This document shows, piece by piece, positions 1 through 4,434 of a stretch of DNA of 5,548 nucleotides. How positions within the stretch are numbered: the first letter of the stretch is position 1; each line of letters starts with the position of its first letter. The stretch is taken from the NCBI GenBank assembly GCA_013290035.1, contig JABCYT010000278.1, forward strand, positions 1 through 5,548, written 5' to 3'. The notes under the pieces are model-generated. The model was given only the letters and a program-made list of their open reading frames with translations. It had not been told where the DNA came from and made no database searches. This DNA comes from Alphaproteobacteria bacterium. GTDB taxonomy: Bacteria > Pseudomonadota > Alphaproteobacteria > Reyranellales > Reyranellaceae. The position numbers and the translations under genes were made by a program.

Positions 1-1276
1 GGGAGGCGGGGCGGGGGCGGCGTCCCAGGAGGAACGCGCCGATCGCCAAGACCTGCACGACGGCGGCGGCGGCGAACACCTCAGTCGCGGCCGCCGGGGA
101 CAAGGCGCGCAAGGCCCCGAACGCCGCGGGCGCGAAGGCATAGGTTCCTTGTCCGATGGCGACGATCAGGGGGACGACCCTCTGGACATCCGCCCGGGTG
201 AACTCGACCTGCGCGATCAGCGGCGGCAGGGACGTGGTGTTGCCGATGCCAGCGCCGAACAGCAGGACGCCCGCGATCAGCAGCACGACCTCGCTGCCGC
301 CGGCCAGCATCAGGATGACCGAACCGGCGATCTGGACGACCAGGCTGGCGCAGGCGATCAGGCGCCGGTCGCTGCCCGGCGGCATCAGCCAGCCGACCAG
401 GGTGCGGCCCGCGATCGCGCTCGCCGTCGCCAGGCCCATCAGCATGCCGGCTGCCTGCTCCCCCAAAGGCGGCACCAGCAGCGAGAACAGATGCGCCAAA
501 AGCCCTATCTGGGCGAACAGGCCCAAGGCCATCGCTGCCGCGAGCGTCAGGAATGCTCGGTCGCGCCACAGCAGGCGGCCCGGCAGGGCTGGCGCAGTCG
601 CGGCGGCCGCCGGCGGGTCTGCAGCTTTGCCATCGGGCAACTGGCCGGTGCTTTGCGGCGTACGCGAAAACACCAGATCGGCGAGCAGCCAGATGGTCAC
701 GATCATGATGGCGCCGATGATCGCAGCGGCCATGGGAAAGCCGAACGAAGCGATCGCCAGAACCCACAGCGGCGAGAACACCACGCCGCCGATGCTGGCG
801 CCGTTGTAGGCCATGGCGAGCGCCGCCGGACGTTTCTGCACGAACCACGGCGCGATGATGGCGTTCACGGCGGCGGCGCCCATCGCCACCCAGCCGGCGC
901 CGCTCAGCAGCGTGGCCAGCAGCAGCTGCCACGGCTCGCGCGCCATCGCCCAGCCCAGCACGCCCAGCGCGAGGGCGATGGCGCCGCACTTGGTCACCGC
1001 CGGCAAGCCGAACCGCCGATAGAGCGCCGGCAGATTGGCGACCACGACGGCGCCGACCAGGAAATGCAGGGTCACGGCCGAGGAGACCAACGCGACCGAC
1101 CAATGACGCACCTCCTGCACGGCGTGCAGGTAGACCGGCGGACCGTAGAAGCCGATGCCCCAGCCGAACACGGCAAGCACGAAGGTGCCGACGACGACGC
1201 GCCATCCGAAGAAGGCTGTCGCGGTAACGGTTTGCAGAAGCGTTGGGCGATGAAGGCGGGCGACGCGGCCAGACAT
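1..1276 (-). CDS. MFS transporter, 12-TM permease (3' end outside window)
   Basis: Likely a major facilitator superfamily inner-membrane permease moving a small solute with the proton gradient; the substrate cannot be read from the sequence. The frame from the ATG at 1276 gives 425 residues without a stop and begins MSGRVARLHRP. Hydrophobic segments alternate with short loops: TM1 about 24-45 (FFGWRVVVGTFVLAVFGWGI), the TM2-TM3 cytoplasmic loop near 86-96 (YRRFGLPAVTK), and QKRPAALAMAYNGASIGG at 147-164, typical of TM5 in this superfamily. A hydrophilic Ala/Pro-rich central loop spans about 204-235, and a second-half motif-A-like GRTLVGWLMPPGSDRR lies at 290-305. The last helix is followed by a basic tail (GRRPRP), so the protein is probably within a few residues of its end at the window edge. 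The Shine-Dalgarno is weak, but no better start precedes TM1. It is divergent from the GNAT gene across 69 bp. Family assignment is firm, substrate unknown. Confidence 0.9.
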   Translation of the reverse strand, partial: MSGRVARLHRPTLLQTVTATAFFGWRVVVGTFVLAVFGWGIGFYGPPVYLHAVQEVRHWSVALVSSAVTLHFLVGAVVVANLPALYRRFGLPAVTKCGAIALALGVLGWAMAREPWQLLLATLLSGAGWVAMGAAAVNAIIAPWFVQKRPAALAMAYNGASIGGVVFSPLWVLAIASFGFPMAAAIIGAIMIVTIWLLADLVFSRTPQSTGQLPDGKAADPPAAAATAPALPGRLLWRDRAFLTLAAAMALGLFAQIGLLAHLFSLLVPPLGEQAAGMLMGLATASAIAGRTLVGWLMPPGSDRRLIACASLVVQIAGSVILMLAGGSEVVLLIAGVLLFGAGIGNTTSLPPLIAQVEFTRADVQRVVPLIVAIGQGTYAFAPAAFGALRALSPAAATEVFAAAAVVQVLAIGAFLLGRRPRPAS

Positions 1277-1345
1277 GGCTCGGACTATGCTGACCGGCAG
1301 ATGGTCGTCGTTGCGGTGCCGGCCGAAGCTTCGCTACAAGGCGGC

Positions 1346-1783
1346 ATGATCGAGATCACACCGCTGCGCGACACCGACCGGCCGGCCTGGCAGCCGCTCG
1401 CCGTGGGCTACAACGCCTTCTATGAGAGGGTGCTGCCCGATGCCGACTACGACCGCACCTGGCGCCGGCTGATCAAGGGCGAGGCGATGAATGGCCTCGC
1501 CGCGCGTCTCGACGGCCGGCTGGTCGGCATCGCCCACTACATGTTCCAGACCAGCATCTGGTTCGACGACGTCTGCTATCTCGCCGACCTGTTCGTCGAC
1601 GAGACGGTGCGCGGCCAGGGCACGGCGCGGGCGCTGATCGAGGCGGTCGCGGCGGCGGCGCGGTCGCGCGGCTGCCCGCGTTACTACTGGCTCACCAGGC
1701 AGGACAACGCGCGCGCCCGTCTTCTTTACGACAAGGTGGCGCGCTTCGCGGGTTTCATCCGCTACGACTATCCGATGGCATAG
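1346..1783 (+). CDS. GNAT family N-acetyltransferase (WecD/Hpa2-like)
   Basis: Cytoplasmic acetyl-CoA-dependent N-acetyltransferase of 145 residues, the usual size for a single GNAT domain. The N-terminal strand is MIEITPLRDTD. Strands around 51-64 (LAARLDGRLVGIAHY) and 78-88 (YLADLFVDETV) lead into the acetyl-CoA pyrophosphate-binding loop R89-G-Q-G-T-A94 and its helix ALIEAV. The C-terminal half has YYWLTRQDNARARLLYDK (113-130), with the conserved Tyr128 of the family, and ends GFIRYDYPM. The pattern is that of COG0454-type enzymes; the acceptor (small molecule, antibiotic or protein) is not predictable. The start at 1346 has AAGG four bases upstream and a family-like beginning; an in-frame ATG at 1301 would add 15 residues and is less likely. 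It is divergent from the MFS gene. Its stop lies 3 bp from the stop of the opposing selenoprotein gene, so the two transcripts converge with no room for a separate terminator. Confidence 0.92.
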   Translation: MIEITPLRDTDRPAWQPLAVGYNAFYERVLPDADYDRTWRRLIKGEAMNGLAARLDGRLVGIAHYMFQTSIWFDDVCYLADLFVDETVRGQGTARALIEAVAAAARSRGCPRYYWLTRQDNARARLLYDKVARFAGFIRYDYPMA

Positions 1784-1786
1784 GCT

Positions 1787-2440
1787 TCAGGCGCCGACGA
1801 CCTTGCGCAGGGCGTCGAGCGTGGTTTCCGGCTCCGGTCGGTAGGTGTAGTCGGGATCGGCCTGGACCGAGCGCACAATGCCGCCGGCATCGATCACGAA
1901 TCGCGCCGGCACCGGCAGGCGCCAGGACGGATCGCCGTTGCGCAGGGCGAGGTCGTTGCCGAAGCCGAGATACACCGTCTTCAGGTCGTCGGGCAGGGTG
2001 AAGGCCAGGCCGAAGGCTTCGGCGACCCGAGATTGCTCGTCCCACAGGATCGGGAAAGTGAGTTTCTGCTTGGCCGCCATGTCCGCCGTGCGCTGCGGCA
2101 GCTCGGGCGAGATCACGACCAGCGAGGCACCGAGGCCCGCGATGTCGGCGTAAACGCTTTGCAGAGCATCCAGCTCATGCCGGCAGTAGGGTCACCAGGA
2201 TCCCCGGAAGAACGACAACACCATCGGTCCGCCGGCCAAGAGCTCGGCCGAGGAAACCCGGCGGCCGTCATGGTTGGCGAGCTCGAAGGCCGGCGCCCGG
2301 GCGCCGACCGGTGTGATGCGATCGAGGATGCCGGACTTGCGCAGATCCTCGGTCGCGCGATGCATGATGGCCTGGCGGCCCGGGGGGATCCGGGTGGCGG
2401 CTGCCGCCCGCATCGCGGCCAGCTTGTCTTCCAGCGACAT
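1787..2440 (-). CDS. Peroxiredoxin-like (AhpC/TSA, thioredoxin fold) selenoprotein, UGA read as selenocysteine
   Basis: Probable thiol/selenol-dependent peroxidase or oxidoreductase of the PRX-like family with a CxxC-type active site. It has 217 residues if the TGA at 2194-2192 is read as Sec83. Residues 1-40 form a helical N-terminus (MSLEDKLAAMRAAAATRIPP). The thioredoxin fold starts at GARAPAFELANHDGRRV (46-62), followed by MVLSFFRGSW-U83-P-Y-C86-RHELDAL; homologues have W-C-P-Y-C here. The fold continues with LVVISPELPQ (107-116), FPILWDEQSRVAEAFGL (129-145), cis-Pro-like LPVPARFVIDAGGIVR (175-190) and a terminal helix. No signal peptide, so cytoplasmic. A strong AAAGGAG lies 6 nt before the ATG. 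It is the second gene of an operon with the DUF1330 gene (3 nt apart). The interruption is a single TGA, with no frameshift, at the catalytic position and followed by a SECIS-like hairpin. Alternative: a nonsense mutation or sequencing error at a TGC/TGT codon, which fits less well. Conventional gene calling would split it into 2440-2192 and about 2116-1787. Confidence 0.92.
2161..2180 (-). promoter_or_regulatory. Predicted bacterial SECIS hairpin within the coding sequence
   Basis: Counting from the base after UGA as 1, bases 12-31 of the mRNA (GCAUGAGCUGGAUGCUCUGC) fold as three pairs (GCA/UGC), one bulged U (base 15, position 2177), four perfect pairs (GAGC/GCUC) and a five-base apical loop UGGAU with G at 2171 and 2170. 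The loop begins 19 bases after the UGA. Bacterial SECIS elements lie just downstream of the UGA, usually with a G early in a small apical loop. In E. coli fdhF a bulged U and loop G/U contact the SelB C-terminal domain, and the geometry here is almost the same. Two to four further pairs are possible below the hairpin across an internal loop. The hairpin also encodes R87 to L93, so it is constrained at both RNA and protein level. SelB binding is inferred. Confidence 0.75.
2192..2194 (-). other. In-frame UGA, predicted selenocysteine codon (Sec83)
   Basis: The codon order on the minus strand is TTC TTC CGG GGA TCC TGG TGA CCC TAC TGC, giving F-F-R-G-S-W-U-P-Y-C. In PRX-like proteins the residue after the Trp is the redox-active cysteine, and Cys-to-Sec replacement at exactly such positions is the known pattern in redox selenoproteins. 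The second redox residue, Cys86, is kept, giving a UxxC motif. It is the only stop in the 217-codon frame before the terminal TGA at 1789-1787. Confidence 0.85.
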
Positions 2441-2443
2441 GGT

Positions 2444-2863
2444 CTACTCCTTTGTTGAGCCCAGCCTGTTGTAGGTCTCGCGGATGGCGATGATGGTGTG
2501 CGCCGCGCATCCGTTGTCGCGCTCGACATTCGCCCGGGCGTACTCGGGCGAGGTCATCATGTCGATGAACGCCGCGCGCGAGGGATAGCGAACCAGGGCG
2601 ACGTAGTCCCACCGGTTGCCTTCGGCCACGCCCAGCGCCACGGCTTCCGCGGTGCCGGTCCAGGCGATCGTGCCGCCGCGCGCCTTGATGAGCTTGATGG
2701 CGAGCGCGCTGTAGCGCAGGTAGGCGTCCCAGCCGCTGCCCTTGCCGTCGAGCGACCGGTCACGGAAGCGCATCAGGTTCAGCATTACGACCGGCGCGTC
2801 GTCCGCCAGGGCCGACAGCGCGTCGATATTCAGATGGTCGATGGTCGGGGCGGGGCCGGTCAC
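2444..2863 (-). CDS. DUF1330 family protein (ferredoxin-like fold), GTG start
   Basis: Small cytoplasmic protein of 139 residues with the hallmarks of DUF1330, a dimeric alpha/beta ferredoxin-like (ABM-type) fold with no established reaction. Seen in order: VVMLNLMRFRD (25-35), a helix WDAYLRYSALAIKLIKARGG (45-64), strand TIAWTGTAEAVALG (65-78), WDYVALVRYPSRAAFIDMMTSPEY (85-108) and a final strand HTIIAIRETYN (122-132). The GTG at 2863 is chosen because a full AGGAGG sits 8 nt upstream. Longer versions from 2971 or 2974 would add about 37 Arg/Ala-rich residues unlike the family. It is the first gene of an operon with the peroxiredoxin-like selenoprotein: its TAG at 2446-2444 is 3 nt from that ATG, and its last codons carry that gene's ribosome binding site. 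The tight pairing suggests a joint role, perhaps in detoxifying or redox handling of a small molecule. That is inference. Confidence 0.9.
   Translation of the reverse strand: MTGPAPTIDHLNIDALSALADDAPVVMLNLMRFRDRSLDGKGSGWDAYLRYSALAIKLIKARGGTIAWTGTAEAVALGVAEGNRWDYVALVRYPSRAAFIDMMTSPEYARANVERDNGCAAHTIIAIRETYNRLGSTKE
2447..2453 (-). promoter_or_regulatory. Ribosome binding site of the selenoprotein gene, inside the DUF1330 terminus
   Basis: AAAGGAG lies 6 nt upstream of the ATG at 2440 and is formed by the last sense codons of the DUF1330 gene (Thr-Lys-Glu-stop). This fixes the start of the selenoprotein gene and makes translational coupling of the two genes likely. Confidence 0.85.
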
Positions 2864-2871
2864 GCGTGCAG

Positions 2872-2877
2872 CCTCCT
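2872..2877 (-). promoter_or_regulatory. Shine-Dalgarno that decides the GTG start of the DUF1330 gene
   Basis: A perfect AGGAGG lies 8 nt before the GTG at 2863-2861. The ATG and TTG codons farther upstream (2971, 2974) lack such a site, so the shorter 139-residue protein is preferred. Confidence 0.8.
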
Positions 2878-2951
2878 GGCCGGCGTCTTGCGTCGGGGGT
2901 GCCGCAGCATCGCGAGCAGGCGCAGCGCCGGCCGCGCAACGGCGTCGAGTT

Positions 2952-2968
2952 GCGCATGGCCCATGCGC
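2952..2968. repeat. 17-bp palindrome, possible operator of the DUF1330-selenoprotein operon
   Basis: GCGCATGG-C-CCATGCGC is a perfect inverted repeat of 8 bp arms around one base. It lies about 90 bp upstream of the DUF1330 start and immediately beside the AT-rich stretch 2971-3010 that probably holds the promoter. A dimeric repressor or activator site is plausible. No regulator gene is next to it, and the cognate protein is unknown. Confidence 0.4.
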
Positions 2969-2970
2969 CA

Positions 2971-3010
2971 TCAATGCATGATTTTGGATCGAGCGCTACA
3001 AAATACTAGG
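2971..3010 (-). promoter_or_regulatory. AT-rich stretch, probable promoter region of the DUF1330-selenoprotein operon
   Basis: This is the most AT-rich stretch of the GC-rich window and lies in the 183-bp gap between the stop of the His-rich gene and the DUF1330 start. On the minus strand it contains TAGTAT (3008-3003, 4/6 to a sigma-70 -10 box) and several A/T runs. No convincing -35 box is present at the right spacing, so the exact promoter is not assigned. The rest of the gap (2864-2970) has no gene I can support. Confidence 0.3.
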
Positions 3011-3046
3011 CTGGCGATCGCCGCCCCGCGAACCGTCGAACTCGTC

Positions 3047-3262
3047 TCAGTGCTTGCCGTGATGCTCGGCGTGATGCTTGCTCGCCTCGCCGGCATGATG
3101 CGCGGCATGTGCCGAATGACCATGCGCCGAATGGGCGTGATGCGCGGCCTTTTCGGGCGCGTCGGCATCGTGATGCTTGGCCGCCTCGCGATGGTGCTTG
3201 GCGGCGTGCTCGTGATGCTCGGCCGCGGCGTTGTGATGCTCGACGATCTTGTCTTTGGCCAT
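3047..3262 (-). CDS. Small histidine-rich AAKHH-repeat protein
   Basis: A 71-residue protein with 22 histidines, otherwise mostly Ala, Glu and Lys. Residues 12-32 repeat every seven residues (AAAEHHE, HAAKHHR, EAAKHHD), predicting a helix with His pairs on one face. The second half (AAHHAHSAHGHSAHAAHH, 39-56) is denser in His and ends SKHHAEHHGKH. There is no cysteine, signal peptide or membrane segment, so it is expected in the cytoplasm. Similar short His/Ala/Lys proteins occur as hypothetical proteins in many proteobacteria. Metal buffering (Ni, Zn, Co), proton buffering or nucleic-acid association are possible but unproven. The start at 3262 is supported by GGAGGT at 3272-3267, 4 nt upstream; an upstream frame extension lacks such support. 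It stands alone, 120 bp after the VWA gene and 183 bp before the DUF1330 gene. The heptads leave short direct DNA repeats with a 21-bp period. Confidence 0.85.
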   Translation of the reverse strand: MAKDKIVEHHNAAAEHHEHAAKHHREAAKHHDADAPEKAAHHAHSAHGHSAHAAHHAGEASKHHAEHHGKH

Positions 3263-3282
3263 GATGACCTCCGTGAGGGTGG

Positions 3283-3302
3283 GCGCCGCGCCGGCGCGGC
3301 GC
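3283..3302. repeat. Perfect 20-bp G/C palindrome upstream of the His-rich gene
   Basis: GCGCCGCGCCGGCGCGGCGC is identical to its reverse complement over 20 bp. It ends 20 bp before the ATG of the His-rich gene and would fold in its mRNA leader as an 8-bp stem with a CCGG loop. It could be an operator, an mRNA-stabilising leader hairpin, or an attenuator-like barrier after the VWA gene. No T-run follows, so it is not a typical intrinsic terminator. Confidence 0.5.
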
Positions 3303-3324
3303 GCGGCTACCCTAGGAGGACGTT

Positions 3325-3353
3325 GTTGCACCGCAGTTACCGTCCCGTGTCAG
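3325..3353 (-). promoter_or_regulatory. Weak candidate sigma-70 promoter of the His-rich gene
   Basis: On the minus strand CTGACA (3353-3348, 5/6 to TTGACA) is followed after 17 bp by TGCAAC (3330-3325, only 3/6 to TATAAT). Its position would give a leader of roughly 55 nt containing the 20-bp palindrome. Low confidence because of the poor -10 box. Confidence 0.2.
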
Positions 3354-3382
3354 TGCCGGTGGATCGTTGGCGGCTCGAGGCC

Positions 3383-4297
3383 TCAGTCCGGCGTGACGCC
3401 GAAGCGGCGCTGCCAGAATTCGCGCGACCGCCGCTCGCCGATGTCGCAGCCGAGCTCGTACTCGGGCCGCACGAACTTGGTGTAATCGTCGTCGCTGCGC
3501 ACCGCCCGCCGGCTGCTTCCGCTGTTGTTGTTTTGCGCGAGCTGCGTGCCGTCGCGCAGGTCGCCGAGGCCGCCGATGTCGAAATCGTAGCGCGGGCCGA
3601 TGTCGGCCACCTCCTGCAGGAGCTTCTTGCGCACGGCGCGCGGGAAGTCGTCGAAATTGCGCGCGACCTCGACGAAGGAGTGCGGGCCGCCGGTGACGCA
3701 GGCCAGGTAGTACTTGTCGAGGTCCTCTTCGCTCGGGAAGCCGAACGGGTTGGGCCGGTCATTCATGATCGGCAGCCCGTTGATGACGATGCGCTCCTTC
3801 AGCGCCTCGTGGCGCATGTCGGTGACCAGCGCGCCGTCGTTGTTCGAGCCGTCGCCCGAGATGTCGAGCACCTTGCGCTCGGCCTCGTAGGGGCTGCGGC
3901 CGAACAGCGGGATGGCGTAGCGGATGGCGCCGCTGATCGACGTGCGGCGCGCGATCGAGATCGGCGCGGCGGCCAGGCGATTGGCGAAAGCCGCGATCGA
4001 CTGCTCGGAGTCGAGCAGCGTCCAGTCGATCAGGATCCGCTGCACCCAGGCGTCGGACCATTCGTAGTAGGCGACGGCGATGCGGCCGTTGTTGCCGCCC
4101 AGGATCGCCTTGACGACCACCGGGTCGCGGAATGCCTGGACGTAGCCTTCGCGCTGCAGGTGGGCCTCGTCGGGGTCGATGCTGCCCGAGATGTCGATGG
4201 CCATGGCGAGCGCCAGGTCGACCTGCTTCTTGTCCTGCGCCGCGGCCGGCCAGGCGAGCAGGAGGATAAGGATGCTGAGACGGAGCAGCTTGGCCAT
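3383..4297 (-). CDS. Secreted DUF1194 / von Willebrand factor A-type protein
   Basis: Exported protein of 304 residues, probably periplasmic, with a DUF1194 VWA fold; such domains bind a divalent metal at a MIDAS site and mediate protein contacts. No enzymatic role is known. MAKLLRLSILILLLAWPAAA (1-20) is a clear signal peptide with likely cleavage after Ala20. VDLALAMAIDISGSID (26-41) carries the MIDAS core D35-x-S37-x-S39, then LQREGYVQAFRDP and GRIAVAYYEWSD (71-82). R118-T119-S-I-S-G gives the MIDAS Thr and D145-I-S-G-D149 the later MIDAS Asp. CVTGGPHSFVEVARNFDDF (200-218) is family-typical. An extension of about 70 residues follows (235-304), hydrophilic and ending REFWQRRFGVTPD. GGAGGT lies 4 nt before the ATG at 4297; an ATG at 4369 would place 24 charged residues before the signal peptide and is rejected. 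It is divergent from the acyl-CoA dehydrogenase across 137 bp. Confidence 0.92.
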   Translation of the reverse strand: MAKLLRLSILILLLAWPAAAQDKKQVDLALAMAIDISGSIDPDEAHLQREGYVQAFRDPVVVKAILGGNNGRIAVAYYEWSDAWVQRILIDWTLLDSEQSIAAFANRLAAAPISIARRTSISGAIRYAIPLFGRSPYEAERKVLDISGDGSNNDGALVTDMRHEALKERIVINGLPIMNDRPNPFGFPSEEDLDKYYLACVTGGPHSFVEVARNFDDFPRAVRKKLLQEVADIGPRYDFDIGGLGDLRDGTQLAQNNNSGSSRRAVRSDDDYTKFVRPEYELGCDIGERRSREFWQRRFGVTPD

Positions 4298-4301
4298 GGC
4301 G

Positions 4302-4307
4302 ACCTCC
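4302..4307 (-). promoter_or_regulatory. Shine-Dalgarno that decides the start of the VWA gene
   Basis: GGAGGT lies 4 nt before the ATG at 4297, which begins the signal peptide MAKLLRLS. This selects 4297 over the in-frame ATG at 4369. Confidence 0.8.
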
Positions 4308-4335
4308 GCATTCGGGTGCTCACGACGAGGCAAGA

Positions 4336-4365
4336 AGTGTACCGCCCGTCGGAAGCCGCTGTCAG
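4336..4365 (-). promoter_or_regulatory. Candidate promoter of the VWA gene
   Basis: CTGACA (4365-4360, 5/6 to TTGACA), an 18-bp spacer and TACACT (4341-4336, 4/6 to TATAAT) on the minus strand would start transcription near 4329 and leave a leader of about 30 nt. It is the best sigma-70-like match in this divergent gap. No equally good plus-strand promoter for the acyl-CoA dehydrogenase was found. Confidence 0.4.
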
Positions 4366-4400
4366 CCATGCTCTGGACGTCCGGCGGCGCGGACCGTTAG

Positions 4401-4428
4401 CCTCCGGGCCAAGAAGACTTGCCGGAGG
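4401..4428 (+). promoter_or_regulatory. Hairpin sequestering the Shine-Dalgarno of the acyl-CoA dehydrogenase gene
   Basis: CCTCCGG (4401-4407) is the exact reverse complement of CCGGAGG (4422-4428), which contains the only good Shine-Dalgarno (GGAGG, 6 nt before the ATG at 4435). Between them CAAG (4410-4413) pairs with CTTG (4418-4421) around an AAGA loop, leaving only a two-base GC bulge on the left. The 11-pair stem would hide the whole GGAGG in the mRNA, a typical arrangement for translational control. The pairing is seen directly; regulation is inference. Confidence 0.55.
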
Positions 4429-4434
4429 ACGCCC

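Noticed and set aside
81..1205. 374-codon minus-strand frame beginning at an ATG at 1205
   Set aside because: It is Arg/Gly-rich without hydrophobic segments. The other minus frame starting at 1276 gives a textbook MFS protein over the same DNA.
149..1345. Long plus-strand open frame continuous with the GNAT gene (544 codons in total)
   Set aside because: Its composition (runs of Arg, Gln, Asp, His) resembles no protein and it lies opposite the well-supported MFS gene. Only the part from 1346 on is a real protein.
1277..1345. Divergent promoter boxes between the MFS and GNAT genes
   Set aside because: The gap surely contains promoter activity, but the best hexamers (for example TTGCGG at 1311-1316) lack a good partner at the right spacing.
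2192..2440. The two halves of the peroxiredoxin-like gene as a pseudogene caused by a nonsense mutation
   Set aside because: The stop is TGA precisely at the redox Cys codon, the frame is otherwise intact, both ribosome binding site and downstream sequence are well kept, and a SECIS-like hairpin follows.
2860..2964. 34-codon minus-strand frame (starts MGHAQLDAV) whose TGA overlaps the GTG of the DUF1330 gene
   Set aside because: The 4-base GTGA overlap looks like translational coupling, but the ATG has no Shine-Dalgarno, lies in the 17-bp palindrome and the peptide is Arg/Ala-rich without features.
3000..3025. Possible terminator after the His-rich gene (GGCG/CGCC stem followed by a short T run)
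   Set aside because: The stem is only 4 bp and the T run begins about 10 nt after it, too weak for an intrinsic terminator call.
3311..3330. Plus-strand AGGAGGACG that looks like a ribosome binding site
   Set aside because: No ATG or GTG opening a plausible plus-strand gene follows at a suitable distance.
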